NCBI RefSeq assembly: GCF_004135285.1
Contig: NZ_CP035494.1
Location: 1,612,001-1,676,000 of the forward strand
Source of the DNA: Microbacterium protaetiae
Lineage (GTDB): Bacteria > Actinomycetota > Actinomycetes > Actinomycetales > Microbacteriaceae
Direction of reading: 5' to 3'
DNA: 64,000 nt
The notes under the pieces are model-generated. The model had not been told where the DNA came from, did no database searches, and was given only the letters and a program-made list of their open reading frames with translations. Made by a program: the position numbers and the translations under genes. Below, piece by piece: positions 1 through 8,994 of the stretch (the stretch's first letter is position 1; each line of letters opens with the position of its first letter).

Positions 1-1125
1 GATCCGGGCGAGACCGACCCGGGCGAGACCGACCCGGGCACGACCGACCCTGGCGCGACGGACCCGGGCACGACCGAGCCGGGCACGACCGGACCGAAGG
101 CCGCGATCTCGGGGGGTTCGACGGTGAAGACCGGCGGCAAGCTCGTCGTCTCGGCGACCGGGTTCGCCGCGGGCGAGCGGGTGAGCGCTGCTGTCCACTC
201 CGATCCGGTGTCGCTCGGCTCCAAGACGGCTTCGGCGACCGGTGCGGTGTCGTTCACCTGGACGGTGCCGGCCGGATTCGCCACCGGCGCCCACGAGGTC
301 GTCCTCACGGCGGCCAGCGGAACGGTTCGTGTTCCCTTCACGGTGGCTGCGGCATCCGGCTCGAAGACCCTCACCCCCACCGCACAGGTGACATGCACGA
401 CGCAGACCGTCCCCGCCACAGCGGGCACGCCGCACCTGTCGTGGGGCGTGAAGTCGTCGTTCGTCAGCTACATCGGCGGCGGCATCGCCAACGGCAGCGT
501 CACCGCTTCGAACGGGGCCGCCCGCAGCGGCAGCACCTTCACGTGGGGATCGGGAACAGACACGCTGGCCTCGTCGGGTCAGGGCACGGTGAGCTTCCCC
601 GGTTCGGTGCACTTCACCGGGCATGACGGGGCGCTGGAGACCACCCTCTCTAACCCGCGGGTGCAGATCACCGGTGCACGCACCGGCGTGCTCGTGCTCG
701 CCGTGAACTCGAAGACCCTCGAGGGTGGCACCGTCTCGAACAGCTCGATCACCTTCGCGAACCTGCAGTTCTCGTCGGCGTCGGCGACCGGCGGCACCGC
801 GTCGGTGACGCTCACGGCCGCCGGTGCCGAGGCGTTCGCGGGGTTCTACTCCGCGGGTGAGTCGTTCGACGCTCTCACGGTGTCGTTCTCGGGCGCACGC
901 GCGGCAACGACACAGAAGGTCTGCTACGACGCTGACGGCAACCGGGTCAACGCTGACGGCAGCGCCTATGTGGGTCCGTCGCTGACGGCGTCAGGCTTCG
1001 CGGTGAACACGGGCGGTGCGCCCGTCGCCGAGGCCGGTGCCGGCCAGTGGGGCTGGATTCCGCTGGTGGCGGGCCTGTTGCTGCTGACCGTGGTGATCCG
1101 TCGCGCGACGGCGGCACGCCGATAA
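1..1125 (+). CDS. HtaA-type heme-binding surface protein, C-terminal part
   Basis: The gene runs in from the left edge; the frame is open from base 1, so no start is visible. The first 40 codons are a linker of repeated DPGET/DPGTT units. An HtaA (CR) domain follows (about 420-880): the segment SSFVSYIGGG and the motif VHFTGHDG contain the Tyr and His that bind heme in corynebacterial HtaA domains (family knowledge). The end carries one hydrophobic segment (WGWIPLVAGLLLLTVVI) and a basic RRATAARR tail, so the protein is membrane-anchored and faces outward. It probably captures heme and hands it to the HmuT lipoprotein encoded next. The missing N-terminus probably carries a signal peptide and further domains (inference). 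An iron-dependent repressor would be expected, but its promoter lies outside the window. Confidence 0.85.
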   Translation, partial: DPGETDPGETDPGTTDPGATDPGTTEPGTTGPKAAISGGSTVKTGGKLVVSATGFAAGERVSAAVHSDPVSLGSKTASATGAVSFTWTVPAGFATGAHEVVLTAASGTVRVPFTVAAASGSKTLTPTAQVTCTTQTVPATAGTPHLSWGVKSSFVSYIGGGIANGSVTASNGAARSGSTFTWGSGTDTLASSGQGTVSFPGSVHFTGHDGALETTLSNPRVQITGARTGVLVLAVNSKTLEGGTVSNSSITFANLQFSSASATGGTASVTLTAAGAEAFAGFYSAGESFDALTVSFSGARAATTQKVCYDADGNRVNADGSAYVGPSLTASGFAVNTGGAPVAEAGAGQWGWIPLVAGLLLLTVVIRRATAARR

Positions 1126-1134
1126 CACGCCGCA

Positions 1135-1189
1135 GGCAGGTCGCCCGCGCCCGAAGCCCGCTTCTGAGGGCCCAGCGCGGCGACCTGCC
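1135..1189 (+). promoter_or_regulatory. Intercistronic hairpin between htaA-like gene and hmuT
   Basis: GGCAGGTCGCC (1135-1145) pairs perfectly with GGCGACCTGCC (1179-1189), enclosing a GC-rich 33-nt loop. It starts 9 nt after the stop of the surface-protein gene. There is no T-run after it, so it may be an RNA-processing or partial termination signal that lets the surface protein and the transporter be made in different amounts. Confidence 0.5.
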
Positions 1190-1213
1190 TCTGGCATTGC
1201 TGAGAAGGTGTTC

Positions 1214-2287
1214 ATGAAACGAGTACGCGTGGCCGCGCTGCTGCTGGCCGCTGCCCTGCTGGCCACGGGGTGCGCGGCATCCCCGGCGCCCTCCGCAACG
1301 ACGACGGATGCCGCATCCCCCACCTCGACGGTGGCGTCGGACGCGGTCGACGCGCTGTCGCTGACCGGTCCGGTCGAAGCCGAGACCATTCCCGACATGC
1401 AGCCGGTCATCACCGACGCGGCCCCGCAGTTGCCGGCGACCGTGACCGACGCCGACGGCACGAAGGTCACCGTCACCACCGCCGACCGCGTCATAGCGCT
1501 CGATCTGTACGGCACGCTCACCGACACGGTCATCGGCCTGGGCCTGCAGGACCGCCTGGTGGGCCGCGCGATGTCAGACACCCAGAAGGCACTGGCCGAC
1601 CTGCCCGTGGTCAGCCGCGATGGCATCGACCTGAACGTCGAGGCCGTGCTCGACCTGCATCCCGACCTCGTGCTCACCAACATCACCATCGGCTCGGCGG
1701 CATCGTATCGCCAGCTCGAAGCGGCGGGCGTCACCGTGATGCGCTTCGCGCAGGTGCCGCACCTCGACGGCATCGCCGACGCGATAGCGCAGGTCGGTGC
1801 GACGTTCGGCGTGGCCGATGCCGCGCAGCAGCTGATCGATCACACCACTGCCGCTCTCGACGACGCCCGCAGCCAGATCGCGCAGCTGAAGGCGGCCACC
1901 ACGCGCGCCCCGCGCACCGTCGTGCTGTACGTTCGCGGCACCGGCGGCATCTTCTTCATCATGGGTTCGGACTATGGCGCCAGTGACCTCATCGAGGCGC
2001 TGGGGCTGGAGGATGCCGCGGGGACCAACGGCATCACGAGTCTGAAGCCTGCGAACGCCGAAGCGCTCGTGACCCTCGACCCCGAGATCATCCTCGCCAT
2101 GACCAACGGCATCGAATCGGCAGGTGGGGTCGATGCCTTTCTGAAGCGCCCCGGGGTGTCGGCGACGACGGCCGGGCAGAACAAGCGCCTCGTCACCGCC
2201 GCCGACAGTCAGCTGCTCTCGTACGGCCCGCGCACGCCACAGAACCTCGTCGCGCTCGCCGAAGCCATCTATACGGCCGCCTCATGA
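1214..2287 (+). CDS. hmuT: Heme ABC transporter substrate-binding lipoprotein HmuT
   Basis: A 357-residue lipoprotein: KR-rich start, hydrophobic core and lipobox LATGC give a lipid-anchored binding protein on the outside of the membrane. The rest is a FepB/BtuF-like type III binding fold (RVIALDLYGTLTDTVIGLGL near the N-lobe, DLVLTNITIG, and DPEIILAMTNG in the C-lobe), as in HmuT hemin receptors. The ATG at 1214 is preferred over an in-frame GTG at 1208 because GAGAAGG lies at a better distance. The gene overlaps hmuU by ATGA at 2284-2287, so the two are translationally coupled. It receives heme from the HtaA-type protein upstream and docks on HmuU. Confidence 0.88.
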   Translation: MKRVRVAALLLAAALLATGCAASPAPSATTTDAASPTSTVASDAVDALSLTGPVEAETIPDMQPVITDAAPQLPATVTDADGTKVTVTTADRVIALDLYGTLTDTVIGLGLQDRLVGRAMSDTQKALADLPVVSRDGIDLNVEAVLDLHPDLVLTNITIGSAASYRQLEAAGVTVMRFAQVPHLDGIADAIAQVGATFGVADAAQQLIDHTTAALDDARSQIAQLKAATTRAPRTVVLYVRGTGGIFFIMGSDYGASDLIEALGLEDAAGTNGITSLKPANAEALVTLDPEIILAMTNGIESAGGVDAFLKRPGVSATTAGQNKRLVTAADSQLLSYGPRTPQNLVALAEAIYTAAS

Positions 2288-3384
2288 CGGGCTTGGATAC
2301 TCTTCCCGACGCACGCGTCGCCGCGGCATCCACTCCCGCGCGGCGCCGGTCCACGCGTGCGGTGCGCGCCGCGATCGTGGCCGCGGTGCTTGCCGTCGCC
2401 GTCATCGGCGTCGTGCTGCTGTCGGCGACGGTCGGTCAATTCGCGGCCACCCCGGGCGAGGTTGTCGACGCGTTCACCAAGGTTGTGTTCGCCGGGCAGG
2501 ATCCCAATGCCACCCGCGCGGGCGCCGTGCTCTGGCAGATCCGCTTTCCGCGCGCCGCCCTCGCCCTGCTCGCCGGCGCGTGCCTGGCCGTCGCTGGCGC
2601 GGTGATGCAGGGCGTGTTCGCGAATCCGCTGGCCGAGCCCAGCATCATCGGCGTGAACTCGGGGGCCTCGATCGGCGCGACTGCGGTCATCGTGCTCGGC
2701 TTCGCCGCCGTGGCGCCGTGGATGCTGCCACTGGCCGCCTTCGCCGGAGCGCTCGTGGTCACCCTTATCGTGTGGGCGCTGGCCCGCACGGGCGGCAAAG
2801 CGGCGGTGCTCACGCTCGTGCTCACCGGCATCGCCATCAACGCGATCTCGACGGCCATCACGAGCTTTCTCATCTTTCTCGGCGACACGTCGTCGCGGGA
2901 ACAGGTCATCTTCTGGCAGCTCGGCACCCTCGCCGATGCAACATGGCCATCGGTCGCGACGATCGCGGCGGTGTTCCTGGTCGGCTTCGTCGGATGCCTC
3001 CTGATCCGCCGCCCGCTGGATGTGCTCGCTCTCGGCGACACCTCGGCGTCGGCCAGCGGGGTGCGGGTCGAGCACCTGCGCGTTGCGGCGATCCTGCTGT
3101 CGTGCCTGCTCAGCGGAGTCGCCGTCGCCTTCGGCGGCATGATCGCTTTCGTCGGGCTGATAGTGCCGCATGCCATCCGGCTCATCGTCGGGCCGTCGCA
3201 TCGCTACCTGGTGCCGCTGTCGGCGCTGGGCGGCGCCGTGCTGCTGGGACTGGCCGACATCGCCGCCCGCACCATCATCCCGTTCGCCGACCTGCCGATC
3301 GGCATCTTCACCGCCGTGGTCGGCGGTCCACTGTTCCTTGTTCTTCTGCGTCGCACGCTGCGCGGGCAGGGGGTGCGCGCATGA
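2284..3384 (+). CDS. hmuU: Heme ABC transporter permease HmuU (FecCD family)
   Basis: A 366-residue integral membrane protein of the FecCD/BtuC family with about ten membrane helices. Typical family segments are visible: RFPRAALALLAGACLAVAGA near residue 85, then QGVFANPLAEPSIIGVNSGAS, and GGMIAFVGLIVPHAIRLIVG near the C-terminus, which forms the contact with the ATPase. Two copies form the channel through which heme passes into the cytoplasm. It overlaps hmuT upstream by 4 nt and hmuV downstream by 4 nt, so the three are one operon. Confidence 0.9.
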   Translation: MTGLDTLPDARVAAASTPARRRSTRAVRAAIVAAVLAVAVIGVVLLSATVGQFAATPGEVVDAFTKVVFAGQDPNATRAGAVLWQIRFPRAALALLAGACLAVAGAVMQGVFANPLAEPSIIGVNSGASIGATAVIVLGFAAVAPWMLPLAAFAGALVVTLIVWALARTGGKAAVLTLVLTGIAINAISTAITSFLIFLGDTSSREQVIFWQLGTLADATWPSVATIAAVFLVGFVGCLLIRRPLDVLALGDTSASASGVRVEHLRVAAILLSCLLSGVAVAFGGMIAFVGLIVPHAIRLIVGPSHRYLVPLSALGGAVLLGLADIAARTIIPFADLPIGIFTAVVGGPLFLVLLRRTLRGQGVRA

Positions 3385-4169
3385 CCGATCTCGCGCTCAC
3401 CCACATCGGCGTCACCATCGGGCGGCGCGACATCCTCGACGACGTGTCACTCCACGTGGATGCGGGGCGTGTCACGGCCATCATCGGCCCGAACGGCGCC
3501 GGCAAGTCGACGCTGCTGGCGGTCGCCGCCGGGCACCGGCGGCCCGACGTCGGCGAGGTGCGGCTGGGCGGCGACCACCTCGCGCGCATTCCCGTGAAAG
3601 AGGCCGCACGTCGCCGCGCCGTGATGCCGCAGGACACGACGGTCGCCTTTCCCTTCACGGTGCGCGAAGTGGTCGGCCTCGGGCGCACCGCCTGGCCGTC
3701 CGATCCGACGCGCGATGACCGCATCGTGGCCGAGGCCCTCGCGCAGACCGGTCTCGAGCACCTTGCCGAGCGCGAGATCACGACGCTCTCGGGCGGAGAG
3801 CGGCAGCTGACCGCGCTCGCGCGGGTCATCGCACAGGCCACGCCGGTGGGGGAGCACTCGGTCGTGCTACTGGATGAGCCGACTGCGGCGATGGATGTCG
3901 CCCACGCCGAGGCCACGCTGTCGCTCATGCGCGCCGTGGCCGCAGATGGAGCGGCCGTGGCCGTCGTGCTGCACGACCTCGACGCCGCGGCCGCCTACGC
4001 CGATCACCTGGTGCTCATGCATCAGGGACGCGTGCGTGCCGAAGGGACGGTGGCCGAGGTATGCACCGGTGAACTGCTGAGCGAGGTGTACGGTACCCCG
4101 ATCGAGGTGTTCGAACACGGCGGGCGCGTGCGCGTCGCCCCGCGCCGCGGGGCCTTCGTCGTACGGTGA
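3381..4169 (+). CDS. hmuV: Heme ABC transporter ATP-binding protein HmuV
   Basis: A 262-residue ABC ATPase that powers heme import through HmuU. Walker A is GPNGAGKST (about residues 36-44), the signature is LSGGERQL (about 136) and Walker B is VVLLDEPTAAMD (about 160), followed by a switch His in VVLHDLDAA. The Q-loop appears as MPQDT, as in FecE/HmuV ATPases. The ATG at 3381 overlaps the hmuU stop (ATGA), which fixes the start although the frame stays open upstream. It closes the htaA-like/hmuTUV cluster. Confidence 0.9.
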   Translation: MTDLALTHIGVTIGRRDILDDVSLHVDAGRVTAIIGPNGAGKSTLLAVAAGHRRPDVGEVRLGGDHLARIPVKEAARRRAVMPQDTTVAFPFTVREVVGLGRTAWPSDPTRDDRIVAEALAQTGLEHLAEREITTLSGGERQLTALARVIAQATPVGEHSVVLLDEPTAAMDVAHAEATLSLMRAVAADGAAVAVVLHDLDAAAAYADHLVLMHQGRVRAEGTVAEVCTGELLSEVYGTPIEVFEHGGRVRVAPRRGAFVVR

Positions 4170-4180
4170 AGCCGGGGTCG

Positions 4181-4268
4181 CGTTCAGAACTCCGTCAGAA
4201 TCGTGCGCCGGTGCCCGTTTTGGGCCCCGTTGGGTGCCGACCGCAGCGAATCCGAGGAGTTCTGAACG
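4181..4268. repeat. Inverted repeat with GAGTTCTGAACG ends, downstream of hmuV
   Basis: CGTTCAGAACTCC (4181-4193) is the exact reverse complement of GGAGTTCTGAACG (4256-4268). The pair begins 11 nt after the hmuV stop and could terminate that operon, but the 62-nt spacer is long. An imperfect relative with the same end word lies at 39276-39373. Confidence 0.5.
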
Positions 4269-4367
4269 GCCGATGCCGAGTGCCCCGGTCCCCCGGTCGC
4301 CGGCAGCGGCCGTGGCGGTGCTGGCTGCTTTGCCCAGTGAGACATTGCGCAGTGAGACAATGGAACC

Positions 4368-4736
4368 ATGGCCGAACAGGCGAACAAGCCCGCACCCTCT
4401 GCTCCCACGGAGCTGATCGAGGAGAGCGTCGAGACCGTCAGCGTGCGCCGCGCGCCCAAGATGATCGTTTTCCTGGTGCTCGGCGCCGCGGTCGGAATCG
4501 CCGTCGCCGTGATCCTCACCTATGGCTTCGGAGTCTTTGACGAGTCGGGCAGCGAACAGAGCGCCTACAGCGCCGTCAGCTACACGAGCGGTCAGATCTT
4601 CGGGTTCCTCGCCCTCATCTGCGGTGTCGTCGGCGTGGCAGTGGGCGGCGTGGTCGCCCTCATCCTCGAACGAACCGTCGGTCGTCGCACCCGCCAGGTG
4701 CAGGTCGACCGCGAGCGGGTCACGACTGTCGACTGA
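4368..4736 (+). CDS. Small two-helix membrane protein, unknown function
   Basis: A 122-residue protein that starts at ATG 4368. A charged N-terminal stretch (about residues 1-28) is followed by a membrane helix (MIVFLVLGAAVGIAVAVILT), a short acidic outer loop (DESGSEQSAYSAVSYTSG), a second helix (FGFLALICGVVGVAVGGVVA) and a basic tail (RTVGRRTRQVQVDRERV). I do not recognise a characterised family. It looks like a conserved actinobacterial membrane protein, and its place upstream of purM does not suggest a role. A tandem CAGTGAGACA occurs twice just upstream (4336-4359). Confidence 0.7.
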   Translation: MAEQANKPAPSAPTELIEESVETVSVRRAPKMIVFLVLGAAVGIAVAVILTYGFGVFDESGSEQSAYSAVSYTSGQIFGFLALICGVVGVAVGGVVALILERTVGRRTRQVQVDRERVTTVD

Positions 4737-4763
4737 CGCCCACCGCGCTGCGGCGTCGCGTTC

Positions 4764-5372
4764 TCACGCCAGTTCGGCGATGATCGGGTGGATGGCCGCG
4801 TCGAAGGCGGCGACATCCTGCCGCAGTCCGTCGGTCACGGCGACCGTGAGCGCTCCGATCCACCACACTCCGCGCTGGGTCAGCGGCAGAACCTGCACGT
4901 TCAATTCGAACGGATGCGCGCGGCGCCCGACCTGTCGCTCATGCTCGGCGATGGCGCCCGCGTAGGCGCGGTACGACGTTCCCGGCTTGGCGGTGGACAC
5001 CTTTCTATATCGCGTGTGCATATCGGCGGCCGCAGCCATCGCTTCGGCGGCGTGCGGGGCTATCGCCCGCCGCAGCTCATCGAAGCCCCGCACCGGCAGC
5101 GCCACCAGGGTCTCGAAGCCGTCGATGAGGTCGAGCGGCACCGTCGACGGGTGCGCACGCGGCTCGACGGTCATCTCCCAGTAGGCAGTCCACTGGCGCT
5201 CCAGCGCGTCTTGCGCCTCGGTGCCGCGGTCGTTCACGCGCGGGGGGATGCCGCGCAGATGAGGCAGCTCGTCGGGGGCGCGAATTCCCACGAGTTGGCG
5301 AAGGCACAGCGCGACGAGCACCGCCGTGTCGGCGCCCTCGTTGATCACCCACCCGGGGTCGTCGCTGTGCAT
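4764..5372 (-). CDS. Conserved actinobacterial protein of unknown function
   Basis: A 202-residue soluble protein, transcribed divergently from purM. The start is ATG at 5372 (MHSDDPGWVINEG); the frame is open further upstream, but that part overlaps the purM promoter region. Charged and aromatic residues are spread evenly (ERQWTAYWEMTVEPRAHPS), with no signal peptide, membrane segment or obvious catalytic motif. Homologues next to purine genes in actinobacteria have been given unrelated names (such as sterol-carrier or alcohol dehydrogenase), which I would not trust. Function unknown. Confidence 0.65.
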   Translation of the reverse strand: MHSDDPGWVINEGADTAVLVALCLRQLVGIRAPDELPHLRGIPPRVNDRGTEAQDALERQWTAYWEMTVEPRAHPSTVPLDLIDGFETLVALPVRGFDELRRAIAPHAAEAMAAAADMHTRYRKVSTAKPGTSYRAYAGAIAEHERQVGRRAHPFELNVQVLPLTQRGVWWIGALTVAVTDGLRQDVAAFDAAIHPIIAELA

Positions 5373-5465
5373 GCCGCCATTGTAGGGCGGACGCACGCGC
5401 TGCGACCCGGTCAGATCACGCCCCATCCGGCTTCTGCACAGCGACCGCCCGGGTAGGCTTGTCAC

Positions 5466-6584
5466 GTGGCCGCGCCCTCTCCCGCCAACCCCTATGCACA
5501 AGCCGGAGTCGACACCGCCGCGGGTGATCTCGCGGTCGAGTTGATGAAGTCGGCCGTCCGTCGTACCCACGGGCCCGAGGTACTCGGCGGAGTAGGCGGA
5601 TTCGCCGGACTCTTCGACGCCTCGGCACTGCGCGAATACGCGCATCCGCTGCTGGCGACCAGCACCGACGGCGTGGGCACCAAGGTCGCCATCGCGCAGG
5701 CGATCGACAAGCACGACACCATCGGCGAAGACCTCGTCGGCATGGTCGTCGACGACATCGTCGTGGTGGGCGCGACCCCCCTGTTCCTGACCGACTACAT
5801 CGCGTGCGGCAAGGTTGTGCCTGCCCGCATCGCCGACATCGTCTCGGGCATCGCCCGGGGCTGTGAGATGACCGGTACGGCACTGGTCGGCGGCGAGACC
5901 GCCGAGCACCCCGGCCTGCTGGGCGTCCACGACTACGACGTGGCGGGGGCCGCCACCGGCGTAGTCGAGGCCGACCGCGTGCTGGGTGCCGAGCGGGTGC
6001 GCACGGGCGATGTCGTGCTGGCTCTGGCCTCGAGCGGCCTGCACTCGAACGGCTATTCGCTGGTGCGCCACATCGTCGCCGGCGCCGGCGTCAGCTACGG
6101 AGACCGCAGCACCGAGCTGGGCACGACGTGGGGCGAGGCCCTGCTGGAGCCCACCCGCCTGTATACGACGCCACTGTTGGCACTGATCGATCGGCTGGGA
6201 GGCGGCATCCACTCACTCAGTCACGTCACCGGCGGCGGCATCGCCGCCAACCTCGCCCGGGTTCTGCCCCAGGGCGTCTGGGTCGACCTTGACCGCTCGA
6301 CGTGGTCGCCGGCTGCGGTGTTCCGAGTGCTCGCCGAGTTGGGCGAACTCGACCTTATCGAGACCGAGGGCACCTGGAACCTCGGCGTCGGGTTCCTCGC
6401 CGTCGTCGATGCCGCCGTCGCGGCGGATGCGGCATCCACCCTCACCGCGGCCGGAATCGACACCTGGCAGGTCGGCGTCGTCTGCTCGGGCACCCGCGCC
6501 GACGGGGAATGGGTCGAGGGTGCCAAGGGCGTCGACGGCGGCGCCGTGCGCCTGGTCGGCACGTACAAAGACGGGGCGAAGTAA
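5466..6584 (+). CDS. purM: Phosphoribosylformylglycinamidine cyclo-ligase PurM
   Basis: A 372-residue AIR synthetase, step five of purine synthesis: it closes FGAM to AIR with ATP. Family motifs are clear: ATSTDGVGTKVAIA (substrate loop), TIGEDLVGMVVDDIVVVGA, and GLHSNGYSLVRHI and HVTGGGIAANLARVLP in the second domain. The start is GTG at 5466 (VAAPSPANPYAQAGVD), preceded by AGGCTTGTCAC. purF follows after only 6 nt, so the two are one operon. The order purM then purF is the reverse of the purF-purM order found in many bacteria. Confidence 0.93.
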   Translation: MAAPSPANPYAQAGVDTAAGDLAVELMKSAVRRTHGPEVLGGVGGFAGLFDASALREYAHPLLATSTDGVGTKVAIAQAIDKHDTIGEDLVGMVVDDIVVVGATPLFLTDYIACGKVVPARIADIVSGIARGCEMTGTALVGGETAEHPGLLGVHDYDVAGAATGVVEADRVLGAERVRTGDVVLALASSGLHSNGYSLVRHIVAGAGVSYGDRSTELGTTWGEALLEPTRLYTTPLLALIDRLGGGIHSLSHVTGGGIAANLARVLPQGVWVDLDRSTWSPAAVFRVLAELGELDLIETEGTWNLGVGFLAVVDAAVAADAASTLTAAGIDTWQVGVVCSGTRADGEWVEGAKGVDGGAVRLVGTYKDGAK

Positions 6585-6590
6585 CAGCAG

Positions 6591-8051
6591 ATGTGCGGCA
6601 TCGTCGGCATGGTCGGGCGGGGCCCGGTCAACCAGGACATCTATGACTCCCTGCTGCTGCTGCAGCACCGGGGGCAGGATGCCACAGGCATAGCGACCGC
6701 CGAGCCGGGCGGCGTCATCCATATGAGCAAGGCGCAGGGCATGGTGCGCGAGAGCTTCCGCACCCGCGACATGCGCTCGCTGCTGGGCAACGTCGGGCTC
6801 GGGCACGTGCGCTACGCCACCCGCGGGGCCGCCTCGAGCGAAGAAGAAGCGCAGCCCTTCTACGTCAACTCGCCGTACGGCATCGTGCTCATCCACAACG
6901 GAAACCTCACCAACACGCGTGAGTTGGCCGACGACATGGCGCACCGCGATCGCCGCCACCTCAACTCGTCGAGCGACACCGAGCTGCTGCTGAACGCGCT
7001 GGCCAGCGAGCTGCAAGAGACCACGAGCCCCGTCGACCTCGAACCGGCCCGCATCTTCGAGGCCGTCGCCCGCACGCACAAGCGCATCGAGGGCGCGTAT
7101 GCCGTCATCGCGCTCATCGCCGGATACGGACTGCTCGCCTTCCGTGACCCGTTCGGCATCCGCCCGCTGGTGTTGGGCCGGCGCACCGCGGCGCTGGCCG
7201 GTGACGAGTGGGTCGTGGCCAGCGAGTCGCTCGTGCTCGAGAACGGCGACTACGAGATCGTGCGCGAGATAGCGCCCGGCGAGGCCGTGTTCATCAGCAA
7301 CGCCGGCGAGCTGTACTCGCAGCAGTGCGCCGAGAACCCGCAGCTGGTGCCGTGCTCGTTCGAGTATGTGTACCTGGCGCGTCCCGACTCGGTGATGAAC
7401 GGCGTCTCGGTGTACGACGCGCGCCTGCGCATGGGCGCCAAGCTCGCCGCGACCATCGCCAAGCACACTCCGGTCGACGACATCGATGTGGTCATGCCGA
7501 TCCCCGACTCGTCGCGGCCCGCCGCCATGGAGGTCGCCCGGGTGCTGGGCATCGAGTACCGCGAGGGCTTCTACAAGAACCATTACATCGGGCGCACGTT
7601 CATCATGCCCGGGCAGGCGGTGCGCAAGAAGTCGGTGCGGCAGAAGCTGAACGCGATGTCGAGCGAGTTCCAGGGCAAGAACGTGCTGCTCATCGACGAC
7701 TCGATCGTGCGGGGCACGACGAGCAAGCAGATCATCCAGATGGCACGGGATGCCGGAGCCGCATCGGTCACGTTCGCGTCGGCCGCGCCCCCCGTGCGGT
7801 ACCCGCACGTGTACGGGATCAACATGCCCTCGCCGCAGGAGCTCGTCGCGCACGGCCGGACGATCCCCGAGATCGCCACCGAGCTGGGCTGCGACCACTT
7901 GGTCTACCAGGAGGTCGATGACCTCAAAGACGCCATCATCGACGGCTCCGACCTGGAAGACCTCGACCTGAGCTGCTTCGACGGGCGGTATGTCACCGGC
8001 ACCGTCACCGACGAGTACCTCGCCTGGGTCGAGGGCTCGCAGGAGTCCTGA
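6591..8051 (+). CDS. purF: Amidophosphoribosyltransferase PurF
   Basis: A 486-residue enzyme for the first committed step of purine synthesis: PRPP plus glutamine to phosphoribosylamine. The N-terminal glutaminase domain starts at once with MCGIVG, so Cys2 is the nucleophile and there is no propeptide. The PRPP motif is VLLIDDSIVRGTTSKQI (about 363-379). It has the no-propeptide layout of the E. coli-type enzymes. GGGGCGAAG lies just upstream. The last codons (GAGTCCTGA) lie inside a 196-bp tandem duplication that continues downstream. Confidence 0.93.
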   Translation: MCGIVGMVGRGPVNQDIYDSLLLLQHRGQDATGIATAEPGGVIHMSKAQGMVRESFRTRDMRSLLGNVGLGHVRYATRGAASSEEEAQPFYVNSPYGIVLIHNGNLTNTRELADDMAHRDRRHLNSSSDTELLLNALASELQETTSPVDLEPARIFEAVARTHKRIEGAYAVIALIAGYGLLAFRDPFGIRPLVLGRRTAALAGDEWVVASESLVLENGDYEIVREIAPGEAVFISNAGELYSQQCAENPQLVPCSFEYVYLARPDSVMNGVSVYDARLRMGAKLAATIAKHTPVDDIDVVMPIPDSSRPAAMEVARVLGIEYREGFYKNHYIGRTFIMPGQAVRKKSVRQKLNAMSSEFQGKNVLLIDDSIVRGTTSKQIIQMARDAGAASVTFASAAPPVRYPHVYGINMPSPQELVAHGRTIPEIATELGCDHLVYQEVDDLKDAIIDGSDLEDLDLSCFDGRYVTGTVTDEYLAWVEGSQES

Positions 8052-8400
8052 GGCGGGGGCGTCGCGCTCGCCTCGCCGGAGAGGCGATGTGCCGCGGCAT
8101 CCTGTTCGGCTCGCAGGATGGAATTGCGATCCCGGGCGTGTCGCTCGGCGTGTCTGCGGGGCTTGGCCGAAACGTCCTGCGAGATGAACATCGGTGGGCG
8201 GCTGGGCGCCGGGCCGCGGCATCCTGTTCGGCTCGCGGGAGTTCTGAGGCGCGGGGGTCCCGTTCACCTCGCCGGCGAGGCGATGTGTCGCGGCATCCTG
8301 TTCGGCTCGCAGGATGGAATTGCGATCCCGGGCGTGTCGCCCGGCGTGTCTGTGGGGCTTGGCCGAAACGTCCTGCGAGACGAACGCCGGCGGGTGGCCC
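8034..8400 (+). repeat. 196-bp tandem duplication with palindromic core, after purF
   Basis: Two copies, 8034-8229 and 8230 to about 8400, are offset by exactly 196 bp. The first copy includes the last six codons and the stop of purF; the second repeats them outside any gene. Each copy holds a hairpin: CTCGCAGGATG (8110-8120) against CGTCCTGCGAG (8173-8183), with an inner stem CCGGGCG-TGT-CGCTCGG; in copy 2 the inner stem is a perfect CCGGGCG-TGT-CGCCCGG. The same core occurs three times at 36901-37304. The rest of the gap to 8526 is C-rich, low-complexity DNA without a gene. Confidence 0.8.
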
Positions 8401-8526
8401 GGCGCCGCGCCGCCGCGCCGCTGCCGCCGCGCCGCTGCCGCCCCGCCGCGGCCGCCGCCGCTGCCGCCCCGCCACCCCGCCGCCGATTCACAGCCCACGT
8501 TCGAGTCCCGTTGCTAGCGTCTGCCC

Positions 8527-8994
8527 ATGGCGATAGCATCCGCGCCCATGAGGCAGTTCGAACGGGTCACTCGTTCTGATGTCGCCGTCGTCGACAAGCC
8601 TGGCGGTCCCGTGCGCCGCGGCATGCGACGCGCGCGCCGTTGGCTGTCGCGGCACCGACGACTCGAGCGCGGTTACCGCATCGGCATCGCGATCATCGGC
8701 ACGCTGCTGGCGCTGGGCGGCCTCGTCATGGTGCCGCTGCCCGGGCCCGGTTGGCTCGTCGTGTTCGCCGGGCTCGCCTTGCTGGGCACCGAGTTCGTCT
8801 GGGCGCACCGGCTCAACCTGTGGCTCAAGCGCACGCTGGCCCGGTTCTGGGCCTGGTGGCACGCACGCCGCGCCGCCCGCCGGGCGGCCCGGGTCGCCGC
8901 GGCGGACGCACCAAAGCGTTCAGACGCCGCGGCGGACGCACCAAAGCGTTCAGTCGCCGCGGCGGACGAGCCGGAGCGTTCAGACGCCGCGTGA
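8527..8994 (+). CDS. PGPGW-motif membrane protein (TIGR02611-like)
   Basis: A 155-residue membrane protein. Two hydrophobic segments flank the signature PLPGPGWLVVFAGLALLG (about residues 71-89), which defines the PGPGW transmembrane family. Its function is not established. The C-terminus consists of three repeats of AADAPKRS, encoded by a 30-bp direct repeat (about 8895-8990). The start is ATG 8527 or ATG 8548; neither has a strong ribosome site. The 3' end overlaps the convergent DJ-1 gene by 15 nt, so the repeat also sets the C-terminus of that neighbour. Confidence 0.75.
   Translation: MAIASAPMRQFERVTRSDVAVVDKPGGPVRRGMRRARRWLSRHRRLERGYRIGIAIIGTLLALGGLVMVPLPGPGWLVVFAGLALLGTEFVWAHRLNLWLKRTLARFWAWWHARRAARRAARVAAADAPKRSDAAADAPKRSVAAADEPERSDAA

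Noticed and set aside
2269..3201. 310-codon open frame antisense to hmuU
   Set aside because: Highly charged His/Arg/Asp composition is the complement of a membrane protein gene.
6213..8498. 761-codon open frame antisense to purM-purF
   Set aside because: It spans two conserved genes and a repeat array and shows no domain.
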